This document shows, piece after piece, positions 11,371 through 23,111 of a stretch of 64,000 bases of DNA. The stretch's first letter is position 1. Each line of letters opens with the position of its first letter. Below the pieces are notes generated by a model. The model worked only from the letters and a program-made list of their open reading frames with translations, was not told the origin of the DNA and searched no databases. Origin of the DNA: Dendrophyllia cribrosa (lineage: Eukaryota > Cnidaria > Anthozoa > Scleractinia > Dendrophylliidae); assembly GCA_024195265.1 (NCBI GenBank), contig JAJLRJ010000008.1, forward strand, positions 5,082,017-5,146,016, given 5' to 3'. Position numbers and translations under genes: made by a program.

Positions 11371-12179
11371 GGGACTTTAAGCAAATCACTACGGAAGACG
11401 CTACTACGGCTACCGTGATAAAGGGGACTGGAGAGAGTACGTCCATGAGCGCTCGAGGAACAATGAAATGCGAAAATGTTTGCGAAATGCTATCGACGGC
11501 TAAGAAGTTGGAAGCCTCTCTAAGGTTCTTTTATTTAGGTTTCTGAGAACTGAATGACATTTTTCAAAAGAACATTGACTTTATGTTTCTTTGTTCGGAC
11601 CAAGAGATGATTTCTGAACGAATCTTACAACTTTTGAAATGCCGTACATTTTCTGTATTTTGAACCACAACAATAACAATCTATTATAAAGTGTTCAAAG
11701 TACGAATTAAAATGCCTAACTAAATATAATTTTAACTGAAAGTAAATTCAATCATAAGTAGAATCCTTTCCTCGCATATATAAGGCATAAAAGCATATTC
11801 ATTCAACTTCTAAAGCTGGACTTTCAGCGATAAAATCTTAGAGCTTGCGAATTTCGCTTCGCTATGCCGGCCGCTTCAATTTCAATCACCAAAACTGTTC
11901 GTAAATTCGTGATAGAATCACACGTTTTTGGGCGGCAAGTTTGAGAAAAATTACATTGTCATTGACTAAAAAGGATATAAGGTCCGTTGAAACACTTTAA
12001 ACACTGAGAAATCCGTAAGAAAAGGATACAGAAGCGAAATAAACTCAACGTAGTAGCGACTACGGCCAAACCATCCCACGTAGTCAAATTTCATACTACG
12101 GCTGAACATCAGCGACAGACGTGAGAATTTACTTCCGGTAGCCGTAGTAGAGCCCTCCGTCGTCATTGCTTAAAGTCCC
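11371..12179. mobile_element. Non-autonomous TIR element with TA target duplication
   Basis: Inverted termini GGGACTTTAAGCAA with a second conserved block CTACTACGGCTACCG about 25 bp further in, present at both ends. Flanked by TA at 11369-11370 and 12180-12181, as expected for Tc1/mariner-type insertion. No coding capacity in 809 bp. Confidence 0.75.
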
Positions 12180-12308
12180 TAATAACTCCGAAAATCCCAT
12201 GAAAAAGCTAGCCAAAACTTCCTACCTATTTTCATACCCTAACCCTTTAGGCTAGAATACAAAAGCAAACTTTGCATTTTTCCACCTAAATAGAGTTTTG
12301 GTCCCAGA

Positions 12309-12545
12309 GGGCCCGTTTCTCGTAAGTCCCGACAACTTTTCGGGCCCGCAACTCATATTAAAATCAGAATCTATAAAATGGTGATGCATTTTTTAGCCCT
12401 CAAACCAGCTCGACTTGTTTTGTCAATTTAGAATTTTATTGCTTAGCTTTCAAAATCAACAAAATTTTAATCTTTAATGAATACATTGTGCACATAAGAT
12501 AGCTTTCCGGGCCCGAAAAGTTATCAGGACTTTCGAGAAACGGGA
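12309..12545. mobile_element. Short foldback MITE, about 240 bp
   Basis: Arms of about 38 bp (outer end with CCCGTTTCTCG, inner end ACTTTTCGGGCCCG) face each other at 12309-12348 and 12508-12545. No clear target duplication. Confidence 0.65.
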
Positions 12546-12864
12546 CGCAGTTCGTGATCTCGGTATCTTTTTTTTGTAGGGGGCCTCCCGGAGGATTTGA
12601 AAAACGTATATCTGCAAGCGGTTATTTGTGCTAGTTTTCTTCAGCTGTTTTGTTGCCAGTTTCACCATTTCATATCATTTAGGGAATTTTCAAAATAGCT
12701 CATGCACGCAATGCGTGCCTATGTTTGTTTTCGCTTTTGTTTTAGTTTTGAGAAAAGTATGCATAACTAATGTATGGGGTTATTCTCTTTTTTCACGCAT
12801 CCCATAATGCTTTACGCTTTGGGGGGTAAACAGATGAGCTTTCCCTTCGCAGTGGCGTGAAAAT

Positions 12865-14440
12865 ATGGGGAAAAACGACTTTTGTTGCGCCCCTGGTTGT
12901 TCAAACAACCGAAAAACAAGAGGAGATTTGGAGTACTACCGTATTCCAAAGAATATCAGCCGAAGACGAGTTTGGTTGAAGAGAATTCGTAGAAAAAACT
13001 TCTCGCCGACTGTTAACACACGCCTCTGCTCAGAGCACTTCATTGGAGGTCACAAGTCCGATGACATAAACAGTGTATCTTACAACCCTTCTGTGTTTAA
13101 ACACAGCCACGATAAACCAAAGCTTTCAAGGTCAACAAAAACTAGCTCAAGGACGACCAGAGAATCAAAAACAACTCCACCTTTCCGGAGAAAAAAGGTA
13201 AGGATTTGTAATTTGACTTGTGTGAATTTTGTACATTCTGAGCTGATTTTTTTTTTCGTTTCTTTTAGCGGGTTGAAACTACAAAAGGACGTCCAAAACC
13301 AGATGTTTGTACCCCAGAGAAACATAAATTGTGGAGTCGGTGTTTGCCTGCGGACCATCCTTTAAAAGAGCACGACTACTGCAAGGGCCAGGTACTGATT
13401 TAGGGTCACTGAATGTGGAACAATCTATAGTAAGTGAACTATCACAGCTTCACTGCAGAGTTAAAGAACTTGAAGAGGAAAATGAAAACCTCCGTTCAAA
13501 ATGCCTTCTTTTAGAAGACTTAAGACTCGATGACAAGAAATTTCAATTCTGGACTGGATTTCCCAACCATGGAACCTTTAAAGCAATGTTTAATTACCTT
13601 GAAAGTGTTGGAGCCTTAGGAAGAATGAGACATTGGAGAGGTTGTGAGATGTTTTCAAAGAATCGTGCCCCCAAACAAACTGGAACTAGAATGGCCAAGT
13701 TGACGCCAGAGGAAGAACTATTCATGGTTCTTGTGCGCCTGAGAGTAGGATTAACTGTAACTGACCTGTCATTAAGGTTTGGAATAAGTGAGTCTAGTGT
13801 CAGCAAGATCTTTACCTCATGGATCAATCTTCTGCACTTTCATTTGAAATATTTGTGTGAAATGCCAGAAAGTGAATCAAATGGAAAGGCAAGGCAGTTT
13901 TCCAAGTTTCCATACTTGAAAGTAATCATTGATTGTACTGAGATATTCACTCAGAAGCCTTCCTGCCTACAAGCAAACAAGGAAATCTACTCTAATTACA
14001 AGGGTCACACAACTTTTAAATTCCTTGTTGGAATAGACCCTCATGGGGCTATTGTGTATGTCTCACAAGCTTGGGGTGGACGTACCTCTGACAAACATAT
14101 CACAGCAAATTCCCCAGGATTAACTACAAAATTAAACAGGGGTGATGAGCTCATGGCAGATAGAGGATTTGCCGTACATGATTTGTTTGCTGACGTGGGT
14201 GTGAAAGTGACTATTCCAGATTTCAAAGGGCAAGGAAGATCTCAACTAAACAAAATTGAAGGAAAAGGATCAGAAAAAATTGCAGAGGCAAGAATTCATG
14301 TGGAAAGGGCAATTCAGCGAATTAAAACATTTCACATTTTGGACAATGAAGTCCGCTTATGCATGGCTCATTTGGCTGAGCAAATTTTTACAGTCTGTGC
14401 ATACTTGGTTAATTTTCAAAGCCCAATTTTACAGCAGTAA
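12865..14440 (+). CDS. THAP-domain DDE transposase, three exons
   Basis: Proposed exons 12865-13197, 13269-13391 and 13448-14440. Both introns (71 and 56 bp) have GT-AG ends, and all three exons are phase 0 with each other, giving about 482 residues. The N-terminus is a THAP zinc finger (FCCAPGCSN, LCSEHF; C2CH type) that binds terminal repeats. Then come a basic linker, a short coiled coil (VKELEEENENL), a helix-turn-helix-like segment (LSLRFGISESSVSKIF) and a DDE_4/Harbinger-like catalytic core: D in VIIDCTEIF, D in MADRGFAVHDL and E in HVERAIQRIK. The catalytic triad is present and no stop interrupts the model, so it may be active. The start ATG sits about 80 bp inside the left terminus. 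The 56-bp intron is short; a model with a different second intron is possible. Confidence 0.8.
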
Positions 14441-14558
14441 ATGATTATTGGGCAGTGCCTTCTTTTAACTAGGCACACATTACCTTAGTTTTAATATAAA
14501 CATGAAAAAAAAACATACCTACCCAAGGAAGGATTTTGAAAATTCCAAAGGGGAAAAA

Positions 14559-14591
<33 letters not shown>

Positions 14592-14663
14592 GAGGGGAAG
14601 GGAGAGGGTCTTTATAAAACAATACTTTTCCTGTAAAATGTTGGCTGTTAAGACCAGCCCCCC

Positions 14664-14696
<33 letters not shown>
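14559..14696. repeat. G32 and C32 homopolymers in inverted arrangement
   Basis: An uninterrupted run of 32 G (14559-14590) is followed 74 bp later by an uninterrupted run of 32 C (14665-14696). Transcripts or single strands could form a G-quadruplex or a 32-bp GC hairpin. The exact run lengths are assembly-sensitive. Confidence 0.8.
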
Positions 14697-15645
14697 ATCT
14701 ACTCGAAGATGAAACTGGAATTACCAAAGGGATGTAATATTGTTTGTTTTTGTTTGTTTGGGTTTTTTTTTTTGTGTGCGGGGGAGGTTTCAAACCAAAA
14801 ATTAAGCTGTGAGTGGTATGGATATTTCCAGGAACAACACATTGCAACAACAACAAATCTTTATTCAATAAAAATACAAAGAGAAAATGCTTGCCCTGTG
14901 CAGGTAGCATTAGTAAATAAACTAGTAACAAGAAATGTAGGGAAAATGGTAATAATATTAAAAATTACAGTAAATTGGTAAAACTCAGAAGGCAAATTGG
15001 GGGGAGCGGGATCTTTATAGGAAAATAATTTTCATGTATGTTATTTGAAGCATACCACTCCATGATTTTCCTGCTCATTATATGGAGGATACCGCTCCTG
15101 TGCTTAACAGCAAGATTCTGTTCGTTTTATTTGACAATCAATGCTATTCTGCGATTCATACATGTAGCAGTTGCTACTTCAATTACTCCTTTAACTATTT
15201 CAATTTCAATAAATGAGGGGTGCCTGGAATAAGGCCCTAAGTGACTCCTGATCTAATACCAAATTCTCCCTTTGATTCACAGGCATATAATAAGGTAAAT
15301 GGGAAGGAGAATTTAGCAGTTTATCAGATGTCACTTGGGGCTCCTTCAAATGTTAGAAAAGGAAAAGTATTGACAGCAGAATTTCACTCCAATGTTATCA
15401 CTCCAGTGTTATTATTGTAAATGCATGGTACATATAGGTTAGAAAGAGTAATTAAATTTTAACAACTATTTTTACATATATTTGTTCAGAAGCAAATAAC
15501 CTGCTCAAAACTCTGCTGCACGAAAAAAAATTATATTATACATGCCTTTTGGTCACATTTTACCAAGAACAATATTTTGAACTCTGGTGTATATAAAAAT
15601 GTATATCATTCTACAGATACTATAAAAGATATAAATATATATATA

Positions 15646-15798
15646 TGTTATGGTTCAAATTTTTCTTTGGTTTAAATTTTTTTAAACCAGTTTGATTTTT
15701 GTTTTTCTTTGTCTCAGATTCATTACCATAACCTACCACAAAAGAAAACAAACATCAAACTGGTTTAAAAAAAATTAAACCAAAGAAAAATTTGAACC

Positions 15799-15805
<7 letters not shown>
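15646..15805. mobile_element. Palindromic MITE in an AT microsatellite
   Basis: Arms of about 65 bp (GGTTCAAATTTTTCTTTGGT then AAACCAGTTTGAT) are inverted copies of each other around a spacer of about 25 bp. (AT)n flanks both sides, consistent with insertion at TA. Confidence 0.75.
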
Positions 15806-15842
<37 letters not shown>

Positions 15843-15997
15843 TATTTATTACTCGACTGTGACGTCATTTTACCATATAAGGAAAAGAGAACACACAAAA
15901 TATCCGAGCGTATTACATAGTGGATTGCTGTGTTACACCTTAGTGTCCTGGTTTGAAGACGCAAGCTATTATAAATAAATATTAGTCGATTAATAAA

Positions 15998-16140
15998 TCC
16001 CTTATTCGATGGTTTAACAAATAATACTTGCGGATATTTTACTTATTGCTCGCATTTTTTTGCCCCTGTGGGGCTCCAAAAAATACTACACAATTCGTAA
16101 AATATCCGTGCGTGTTATCTGTTAAACCATCGAATAAGGT
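15998..16140. mobile_element. Small hairpin repeat
   Basis: CTTATTCGATGGTTTAACA at the left and TGTTAAACCATCGAATAAG at the right, with inner arms around CGGATATTTTAC. A related fragment, AAAATATCCGAGCG, lies at about 15898. Confidence 0.6.
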
Positions 16141-16322
16141 GTATGTATACAATGTGCCCTCCTGGTTGTTACCATAATGGCTTTATGGCAACTCCTGAAC
16201 TTGGGCACAGGGATAAGTGTCTGTATTATGAATTTTGGTCTCCTTTGGACCAAAGAAACTCTCCTTGATAAAGAGGTGTACGTAAGGAGAGGTTTGACTG
16301 TACATATACTTACAGTATTTAT

Positions 16323-16441
16323 ATACAGCTATTTCAATTAATGTCGTCGCATCCTAAAGCTCAAAGCTTCACAGCTACCCATACTACCTTGCGGTCTTGG
16401 CTTTAAGCTTTCATCCGACAACGTTAATTGAAATAGCTGTA
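16323..16441. mobile_element. Small hairpin MITE
   Basis: TACAGCTATTTCAATTAA at the left and its complement TTAATTGAAATAGCTGTA at the right, about 120 bp in total, with TA at both outer ends. Confidence 0.65.
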
Positions 16442-16456
16442 TACACACAAGGCAAA

Positions 16457-19400
16457 TCACTTCTGGGTTAGGGTAGAGTGATCCTTTAGTAAAACAGGCA
16501 GGAGGTGGTTGAAATAAAACTCTGTAAGCTTTGGCAGCCACTCAGACTCCCATTTGCTTTTTTGAAAGTAAATTCTTTGCACAAACAATCCATTTAAGCC
16601 AATACGAGGATCTGTCAACAAAGCAAAGTCAACCCATTCCATTCCTGATACTCCTTCTTGACCCTGGACCTGATAAAAGTAATTATGGTTTTCATCAAGC
16701 TGCAGATTGCCATCTTTTATTTTAAGGCAGAAAGACTTTTTCTTGCCTTCTTTAGGAGTTTGCTTCATTTGATATGCTTCCATGGGTGTCATGCCTTGTG
16801 CTGATTCAATACATTTCACTTCCAAGCCACCAGTTGATGGCCTGGCATTGGGATCATAAACCAGCCTGTCAGGAGAAGCTCCTAACCATGGGAAATGTGG
16901 ATTAATAAAAAGTCCACAGTTAAAAACCTTAGTTCCAGGAGAACCATGTGAATTTTGATATTGCATGTAAAGCTGAGCAGCCACATCTTCATTTTCATTA
17001 CCAAATCTAATGGCCTTCAAATGAGACAAAGAATTACAAGTGGTAGATAGGCGGTTTGTGAGCTTTGACACATCCGCCTTTTTACGTTTAATAATGTTTC
17101 CAAAATTTGAAGCTGTCAATCTTAGCTGTCTTTGTTTAAACCAAGGCTTACTACATGACTGAGACCGAGTTGCTTTTTCAATCTCCCAGCACTGATTAAT
17201 TGAAACCTTGTCATTGTTGCTGTAGAATTCCAAAGCACTTTCCTTGAGGGGAGGTATTGAGGGAACTTGTACTGGATAGATAATGGGGGGTTGAAACATG
17301 TTTTCTTCATTAAATGTGCTATTTTCACAGGTTAGTGTCACAGGCTGCAAGGGGAGGTGGCTTTCCTTGGGATATTCACACTGTTCAGCTGGTTTAATCA
17401 CAGTCAACGGCCTTGTGTTCTCCTTCTCAGGTGCATTTTCACATGAAGCTAATGTGAGATGTGGGAGAGAAACATTTTCAGAGGATCTTGAGGCAGGAGA
17501 ATGAGTGGCTTTGATGTCAGTAACATAACTGGGTAGCACTCTGGGGTCATCTTCTTTTATCTCATTTGGTAGCTCATGGATTTCAGCAAAAGCACATTCA
17601 GGTTCTGAGCACTTGCTTTTTAGCAGATAGTAAACAGGTGGCATGGATTTGCCATAGTTGGCTGCAAGTATTGCCATTTTCAAGTGTTGCTTGCTGAGTT
17701 CATAAGCTTCTTTACTTACATCATTACAAGTAACTCCAAAGAATTGCTCTGAGACCGAGGGGGTTGCTCTAAATTTCTTTGTTCGAGGCTGCTCACCAAA
17801 TCTTGATTTATAAAAGTGGATTTGTTCAATGGTTACTGGATCAACAGAGGCACCTACATGTAAAAAGAAGACGTCTGATTTAAAAGTATTTTCATTCTTT
17901 CTAATTCAGGAAACTTCAGGTGGTACAATAAACTAATTCCAGAAGTAATAAAGGTGACAGATCAACTAAGTTTTGTTTACCTTTAGGATTTGTCCAGTAG
18001 CAAGGCAATTCAGTGCAGGTTGCATCGGGTGGTAAGGTGGTTTTACCCTCAGAAACAATGTCACAAAGTACAAACAACAGAGCACCAGCATGGCTGCAGT
18101 CACCTCGTAATCTGAAGAAGTAATATAGCGATGAGTATAAAAAAATATAATTTAAAAAATGAGTACTCTGAGTTACGTTTTTTGTCAACGTCAAGAAAAG
18201 TCCACACCAAAGTCTTTTACCCAAAAATGTTACCGCAAAATTCCTAACCCAAAAGAAAATTGCTTGGATCGCAAATTTCAAACCCAAAAACCCTGTCACT
18301 TTAACACCTGAGTACCCCCCCCCCCCCCCCCCCCGCCCCCTTGGGTAGAGAGTTCAGTTTTATTAACACGAGTGATTGAAGTGCCCAGACACTAACTTTA
18401 AACTTTAATCATCTGTGTCAGAGAAGTCTGTCTTAAAGAGGTGTTTTTTAGGGAGAGTTGACTAAATAAACAGCTGAATTGTTTCCACAGAATAAAAAAA
18501 CCAGCTTAATTGTAACAAATTGATAAAGAGATAACAAAATGGACTGACTGGCATCTGCTATACTTTTATACTTTTCTCAATTGAGTACAGTAAATTTCTA
18601 AAAGGACAAATTTGTTCTAAATTTTACAAATTATTTGTGTTACTTGCCCGACAGTGCAAGTGCAGTAAGCATACACAGGCTTGCTTGTATCCTTCTCTAG
18701 CACTATATACACAATCTTTGTTTCCTCCAGATCCATGGAAAATGATGGATTACAGCATCCCCTTAACGCCCACATGTTGGGGTATTTTGGTAAAGAACAA
18801 ACCCTGAAATATCAGATCAAAATTTGACAACTTTAAACTCTGGCTGGAGAAAATTGTAGACTTCTCTAGATAGCAAACTTTACAAATTTCTTAAATCAAA
18901 CTAAATCAAACTCTAAAGTGAAACTGAAACATAAGCTTGCGTTACAGACTTTAAAATAAAAACAATAAGCTTAAGTTTCCTTGACACTGAGATGACACAG
19001 GTACAAGTGAAAACAAAACTCACCACATAGTGATAATCGGGCCGGGGAGTCGTACAAGATGTATCGCAAGTGATTTGTACAAATATCAGATGCACATGAA
19101 AGGTCAATTAAGTTTTGTTACACTTAAGTTACTGCTTACTTTACTGAGTGAATTCCCTGTTTGTGCTGCCAAGCTCGAAGAGTCTTGTACTTTCGCACAT
19201 CTCTTTGGCTGTATCCAACACCAAGCAAAAATTCCTTTACAAGTGCTTCATCCATTAGCTGCGGGATAGAAATCAAGCTTTTCTTCCAGTCTTTTAGCTT
19301 CTGGAGATCGGCAATCGAAGGTATTTTCGAAGTGGAAATGTCGACCTTCACCTCATCAACACCATTCGAGTCATTCTCGGTCCTTGATGTTGAGATGCCC

Positions 19401-19567
19401 AGTGCATTGCAAACAACATTGATAAGAGCTTTTTTTCCAAAGCTTTTCTCTATGTCAACACCCAAGTTCTTACAAATTTGCTTCAACTTGATCTTCCCTA
19501 ATTTCGACACGTCTTTGAACGATTTTAAGTTTGTTGTGAGACGCGAGTCCTCCACTCTGGCCGCCAT
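16457..19567 (-). CDS. SWIM zinc-finger / YqaJ-like nuclease, transposon accessory protein, multi-exon
   Basis: Minus-strand gene with supported exons 18648-18803, 17981-18111 and 16457-17853 (stop at 16457), plus a likely first exon beginning at the ATG ending at 19567 (about 143 codons, near the right terminus). Exon phases agree at both internal joins, provided the 18648 donor is GC (GG then GCAAGTAA). The join creates a SWIM motif, CTCTV...GDCSH, across exons. The large last exon holds a YqaJ/PD-(D/E)XK-type nuclease core: FGNENEDVAAQLY, GASPDRLVYD, GLEVKC and YFYQVQGQ. The N-terminal exon has a SAP-like helix pair (KLKQICKNLGVDI) and ends RKYKTLRAWQHKQGIHSVK. The connection between this exon and 18803 is unresolved. 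Expected role: DNA end-processing or recombination nuclease of the transposon. Confidence 0.7.
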
Positions 19568-19634
19568 GTTAGTTTTTCCGACTCAGCTTTACCCCCCAAG
19601 GCGCGAAGCATTGTGGGATCGTGAAAAAAGAGAA

Positions 19635-19869
19635 TACGGAAATCTTTCCGAAGTTTTAAGTGGAAGAATAATTCAGAGTTTTGACTTTATAACGTGAACT
19701 GTAAAGCTTAGATGGATAGATAGTTTATTTATAAGCTTACGCTTATAAGCTTATAAGCTTACGCTTACGCTTGTTATTACAGTGAAAACCCGCCTTACGA
19801 CCACCACGTTAATACGACCACCTCGTTATTACGACCACTTTTTGGAGGCACTTCGTTGATCAAACTTAC
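19635..19869. other. Intron flank with a solo Tigger-like terminus
   Basis: A run of AAGCTTACGCTTAT units lies at 19730-19770. At 19778 a terminus CAGTGAAAACCCGCC, followed by ACGACCACC motifs, resembles the left end of the element at 46077; no matching right end is found, so it is a truncated relic. It lies inside the predicted first intron of the TRAF6-like gene. Confidence 0.55.
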
Positions 19870-20126
19870 CTTATTGAACGTAAAATACAGCCTTTACAGA
19901 ATCTGTGTCCGCAACTAGTCTGTACCGGTTCTCGCAGCCCCAAAAGACAAATTGGACATTCGTATTTGCTTTCCAACGGCGGATCGAAGTACTCGTCATA
20001 TCCATCGGACCTCGGTTCCTCGTATGACGAAGCTTCACCTCTGAAAAATGAAATCACACAAGGTGGATCAAACGAAGTCTCCCGCAAGAACGAAGATTGC
20101 TCCTCACGATAAAATGAACGAGCCAT
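19870..20126 (-). CDS. TRAF6-like protein, first coding exon (RING finger)
   Basis: TRAF6 is a cytoplasmic adaptor and K63-specific ubiquitin ligase that relays Toll/IL-1 and TNF-family receptor signals to NF-kB and MAPK. This exon reads about 86 codons from an ATG at 20126 (within CATGATTAC on the plus strand) to a canonical donor (AAG then GTAAGT) after 19870, phase 2. The segment [18 protein letters not shown], then [13 protein letters not shown] and KGCI, closely follows the region preceding and opening the RING of vertebrate TRAF6, which is split at a comparable point. The start choice is based on the conserved spacing to the RING; the longer upstream frame enters a transposon. The rest of the RING, the TRAF zinc fingers and the MATH domain are not seen in 1-19860; they may lie beyond the left edge or be short exons I missed. 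A transposon sits in intron 1 and another about 175 bp upstream of the ATG. Confidence 0.75.
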
Positions 20127-20301
20127 GATTACAATACATACATCGATCAACTGAAATACGCTTAACAAGATCAACCTTTTTGAAGAAGAACAAGCAACAC
20201 GGGGCAGTCCCCTATACCACAATGCAATCCTCTCTAGCATGACTATGATTGGTTGGTTGGTTGGTTTATAAACCACGTGGCCATTTTGTCTTCTTTCTTC
20301 C

Positions 20302-23042
20302 AACCTCGTTCCCAGGGTCTTCTCGGTTTTCAATATGGCGGCGCTTCGGGAGAAGACCCTGGCACACAGCAGATCACGTGATCAAAATCTGCACTATTTG
20401 TGAAGATGTATTCAAAATGGCGGCCAAGGAAAAGAGTGAGAAGATCTGGGTACGAGATTGCAAACGAAGAGGAAAACAAACAAAATGGCGGCCAAGGAGG
20501 GATTTCTGTGGAACCATTTATCGACCAGTCAAGTTTTTCTTTGCTTTGCTGTTTCAAGAAAAATGATACACAGGCAATGAAGGTAAAAATTCGAAACGCC
20601 GCAGATTACGAAACTTTTTTTTTTTTCAAGGAAGCACGATTTTTCAAAGGAAAGGAGTAAATTTACCGTCTCAACTTAAAGACTTTTGGTTTCTTATATA
20701 TATTATAGTATTGTCGGCTTCTTTTCCCACGATCACGCCCGCAAGCAACAAAATAGCATGAAGTTTTTGTGGTTATATTTTTTCGATTTAACCGTCGATG
20801 CTTTCGCCGTTGCTCTTGCGTTGGTATCACTTGCGTTGGTAAAACACTTTTACTTGATCTTTTAATCAGATGGTTTGCTGATCCAGTCAAAACACTGACA
20901 ACAGCAAAATACGGTAAATTAAGTGCTTTTTATTTACTCATTTCCGGGAATTTATCTCCCACCAAGTTAACATTTTCTAAAAAAAAAAGAAGAAAAGTGA
21001 AGACAAGTCAAAGTATTTTTCCCATATTTGTTAGAGGTGTTTGTCACAATTGTTTCTGAGAAAAACATGTACAATTTATGTTGGAAATGACAGCAGTGTG
21101 ATTAGTGTATTTTATTACCAAATAAATCAAATAAAACTGTAAAATTGAAAATTAAAGTACATTTACTCCATTTCCAAATGCAGCTACATCCGCCCTAAAT
21201 GGTGACCAGGGGATGTGACAGTATTCTGAAACCAGCAAATAAACAAGTCATGGGCCAGAGCTACTCGTCCCCCAATTTAAAAATTATCGTTTAACGGCCA
21301 AAATCTTTAATTCCAAATCTGCCGACTTTGTACACACTTCCCTGTCAATCCCTACCTGGATATTGCACATGAAGTATACATATTGGTTCATGTCAACTAA
21401 CTGTGACTGGCATAGAAAATCCCCTCTGGCAAATTGTAACCCTGGGAATGAATTGATGAGGAAACCCTTCTAAAGTTAAAATAATATATAGCTTTGGTCA
21501 ACTTCAGAAGCTGGACTGGGCTTCCTAAATCTAGCCATTGTTTACAGGTAGAACGGTTTGGTCACTTGATTACCTGATTGTTTTAAATCAAAGCTTCCCT
21601 GTCTGATGTGGCAGGGATGCTTGTAAGCCCTTACAACCCCTAAGGCCATGTCAGTGGGAATCTTATGCTCCTGACACATTAAACAAAGCCAGACTGGACT
21701 GCAAGAGAAAGGCCTGACCAGAAAGCACCCTGTTCTCCATGGTTGTGTTAAAAACTAAAATGTTAATAAAACATCACCAAGAAGCTTAATGTGTCATACT
21801 TATAACAAGGATGGCCCCCAAATAAAAAAGAAATCAGTAGCTATTCCTTCTCTGTTGGACAAGTGACAGAATTTCCTGATCAGACAGAAAAATCCACCAG
21901 ACCTGAGCCATGATTGTCAAAATTCATCAACATCTCCCTCCCTCATAGAGGCTTTTTTCAGTAAAAAACTGAAATGTAGAAAATATAAAATGAAAAGGGG
22001 GCACATGGGGAACATTTTTTGTGCACTTCACTTTTTCCTCTCCCCAGCCTCAGCTCAAAGACTAGCTTCTTATTGTGGAATGAACAAATGTTTCACAGAT
22101 ATAACGGATATAAAATGGAATGGCCCATTAATGTTGGGGGTTATACTAAAATCTTGCCATTTTGAGGAATGCATATCTGTTTTGTTTTTTATTGACATGT
22201 TTTAAAAACTAAATTGAGCTTAACTTCAGTCAAGCTGTCACAAGTGAATAAGTAACTGAATAGCAAACAATTGGCGGAAGGCTCTGCTTTATTTATGAAA
22301 CCATAAATGAACTGAAAAACAAAGAAAACAAACTGTATAAAACAATAGAGCGCAAGACAACAATAAGTAGAAATAGGTACAAAACAAGACATGTTTTTAC
22401 ACCGAGGTTCAGCCAGTATTCTAGACTCTATTAAATTACATTACGCCCAGCATTCCCCATTCCAGTCATTCCAAAATTCTATAAATTATCACGTACCGGG
22501 GGGTGAGTGGCGAATGGTCTTTCAAAAAATTAAGATTATGGGTCTCGCAGTCTCGGTTATTTGAGCGGTTCTCCACGTCTCGGTGTCTCGATTTATTTGG
22601 TACAGCCTTTCCATATAGCTTTTCTCTCCGCCTCGTATTTTGAAAATTTAAAAGTGTAGGGCTCGCAGAAAAAAATATCTCGAAATTATTTACCATTCGC
22701 CACCCGTAAACGCAAAGCCTGAAAATCGGCGAATTATCTCTAAATCTTACGCTTGTTGGATCATAGCCGCATCGTCAGGAACAGCTGCAGTTTTGTTAAC
22801 AGTTACTCAGGAAAACTGTTCAACTTTCACGTCTCGGAGACCTTCGATATAGCATTGTTTTGGTTTCTCGAAGAACCTACCGTGATCCGCCATCTTTTCT
22901 TAGAAAAACGTAAACCAATCAGAATAGATGTAAGAATCAAGATCAATAAACCAATCAGCGGTCGTTTTAGATCGCTATGTCCCAGGGGTTTCTCCACTCA
23001 AACCGCCATTTTGAAAACCGAGAAGCCCCTGGGAACGAGGTT
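20302..23042. mobile_element. TIR element of the AACCTCGTTCCCAGGG family, 2.7 kb
   Basis: Termini AACCTCGTTCCCAGGGTCTT and the complementary right end, with matching inner bases (TCTCGGTTTTCAA). Flanks 20291-20301 and 23043-23053 agree at 9 of 11 positions, an old 11-bp TSD like those of the two 1298-bp relatives in this window. Nine-to-eleven-bp TSDs are typical of Mutator-like elements, but no transposase is seen, so the superfamily stays tentative. The interior has only short ORFs without domains, and an inner hairpin at about 22495-22712 (TGGCGAATGGT arms). It sits in the 5' region of the TRAF6-like exon. Confidence 0.75.
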
Positions 23043-23111
23043 GTCTTTCTTCTGTAATTACGTTGCCTCGATTCCATGTTTGTGTTCTGTCTAAAGAAAC
23101 AAAGAACGCGC

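Larger units (their letters stand above)
14441..16456. other. Intergenic region between the convergent element genes
   Basis: Contains the G32/C32 pair (14559-14696), an AATAAA near 14864 that could serve the upstream transposase transcript, AT microsatellites around 15632-15646 and 15804-15838, and three small hairpins listed separately. No further gene is seen. Confidence 0.6.
12783..19634. mobile_element. Two-gene THAP-DDE / SWIM-YqaJ transposon (ISL2EU-like), complete
   Basis: Inverted termini of about 45 bp (TTCTCTTTTTTCACG, then AATGCTT and GGGGGGTAAA blocks) occur at 12783 and inverted to 19634, flanked by TA on both sides; because the end reads TATTCTC the TSD could equally be AT. 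Inside are a THAP + DDE_4-type transposase on the plus strand and a SWIM-zinc-finger plus YqaJ-like nuclease gene on the minus strand, convergent, each starting close to its own terminus. From memory, this pairing of a THAP transposase with a YqaJ nuclease is the hallmark of the eukaryotic ISL2EU (IS4EU) superfamily with 2-bp TSDs. Both genes look largely intact, so the copy may be young. Three small hairpin MITEs and a G32/C32 pair sit between the genes. Confidence 0.8.

Noticed and set aside
14491..14981. ORFs of 146 (minus) and 90 (plus) codons around the G/C runs
   Set aside because: The minus-strand ORF is produced mainly by the poly-G and poly-C homopolymers (Gly and Pro runs); neither ORF has a recognisable domain.
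19161..19697. 178-codon plus-strand ORF
   Set aside because: Antisense of the first exon of the SWIM-YqaJ gene, running across the transposon terminus.
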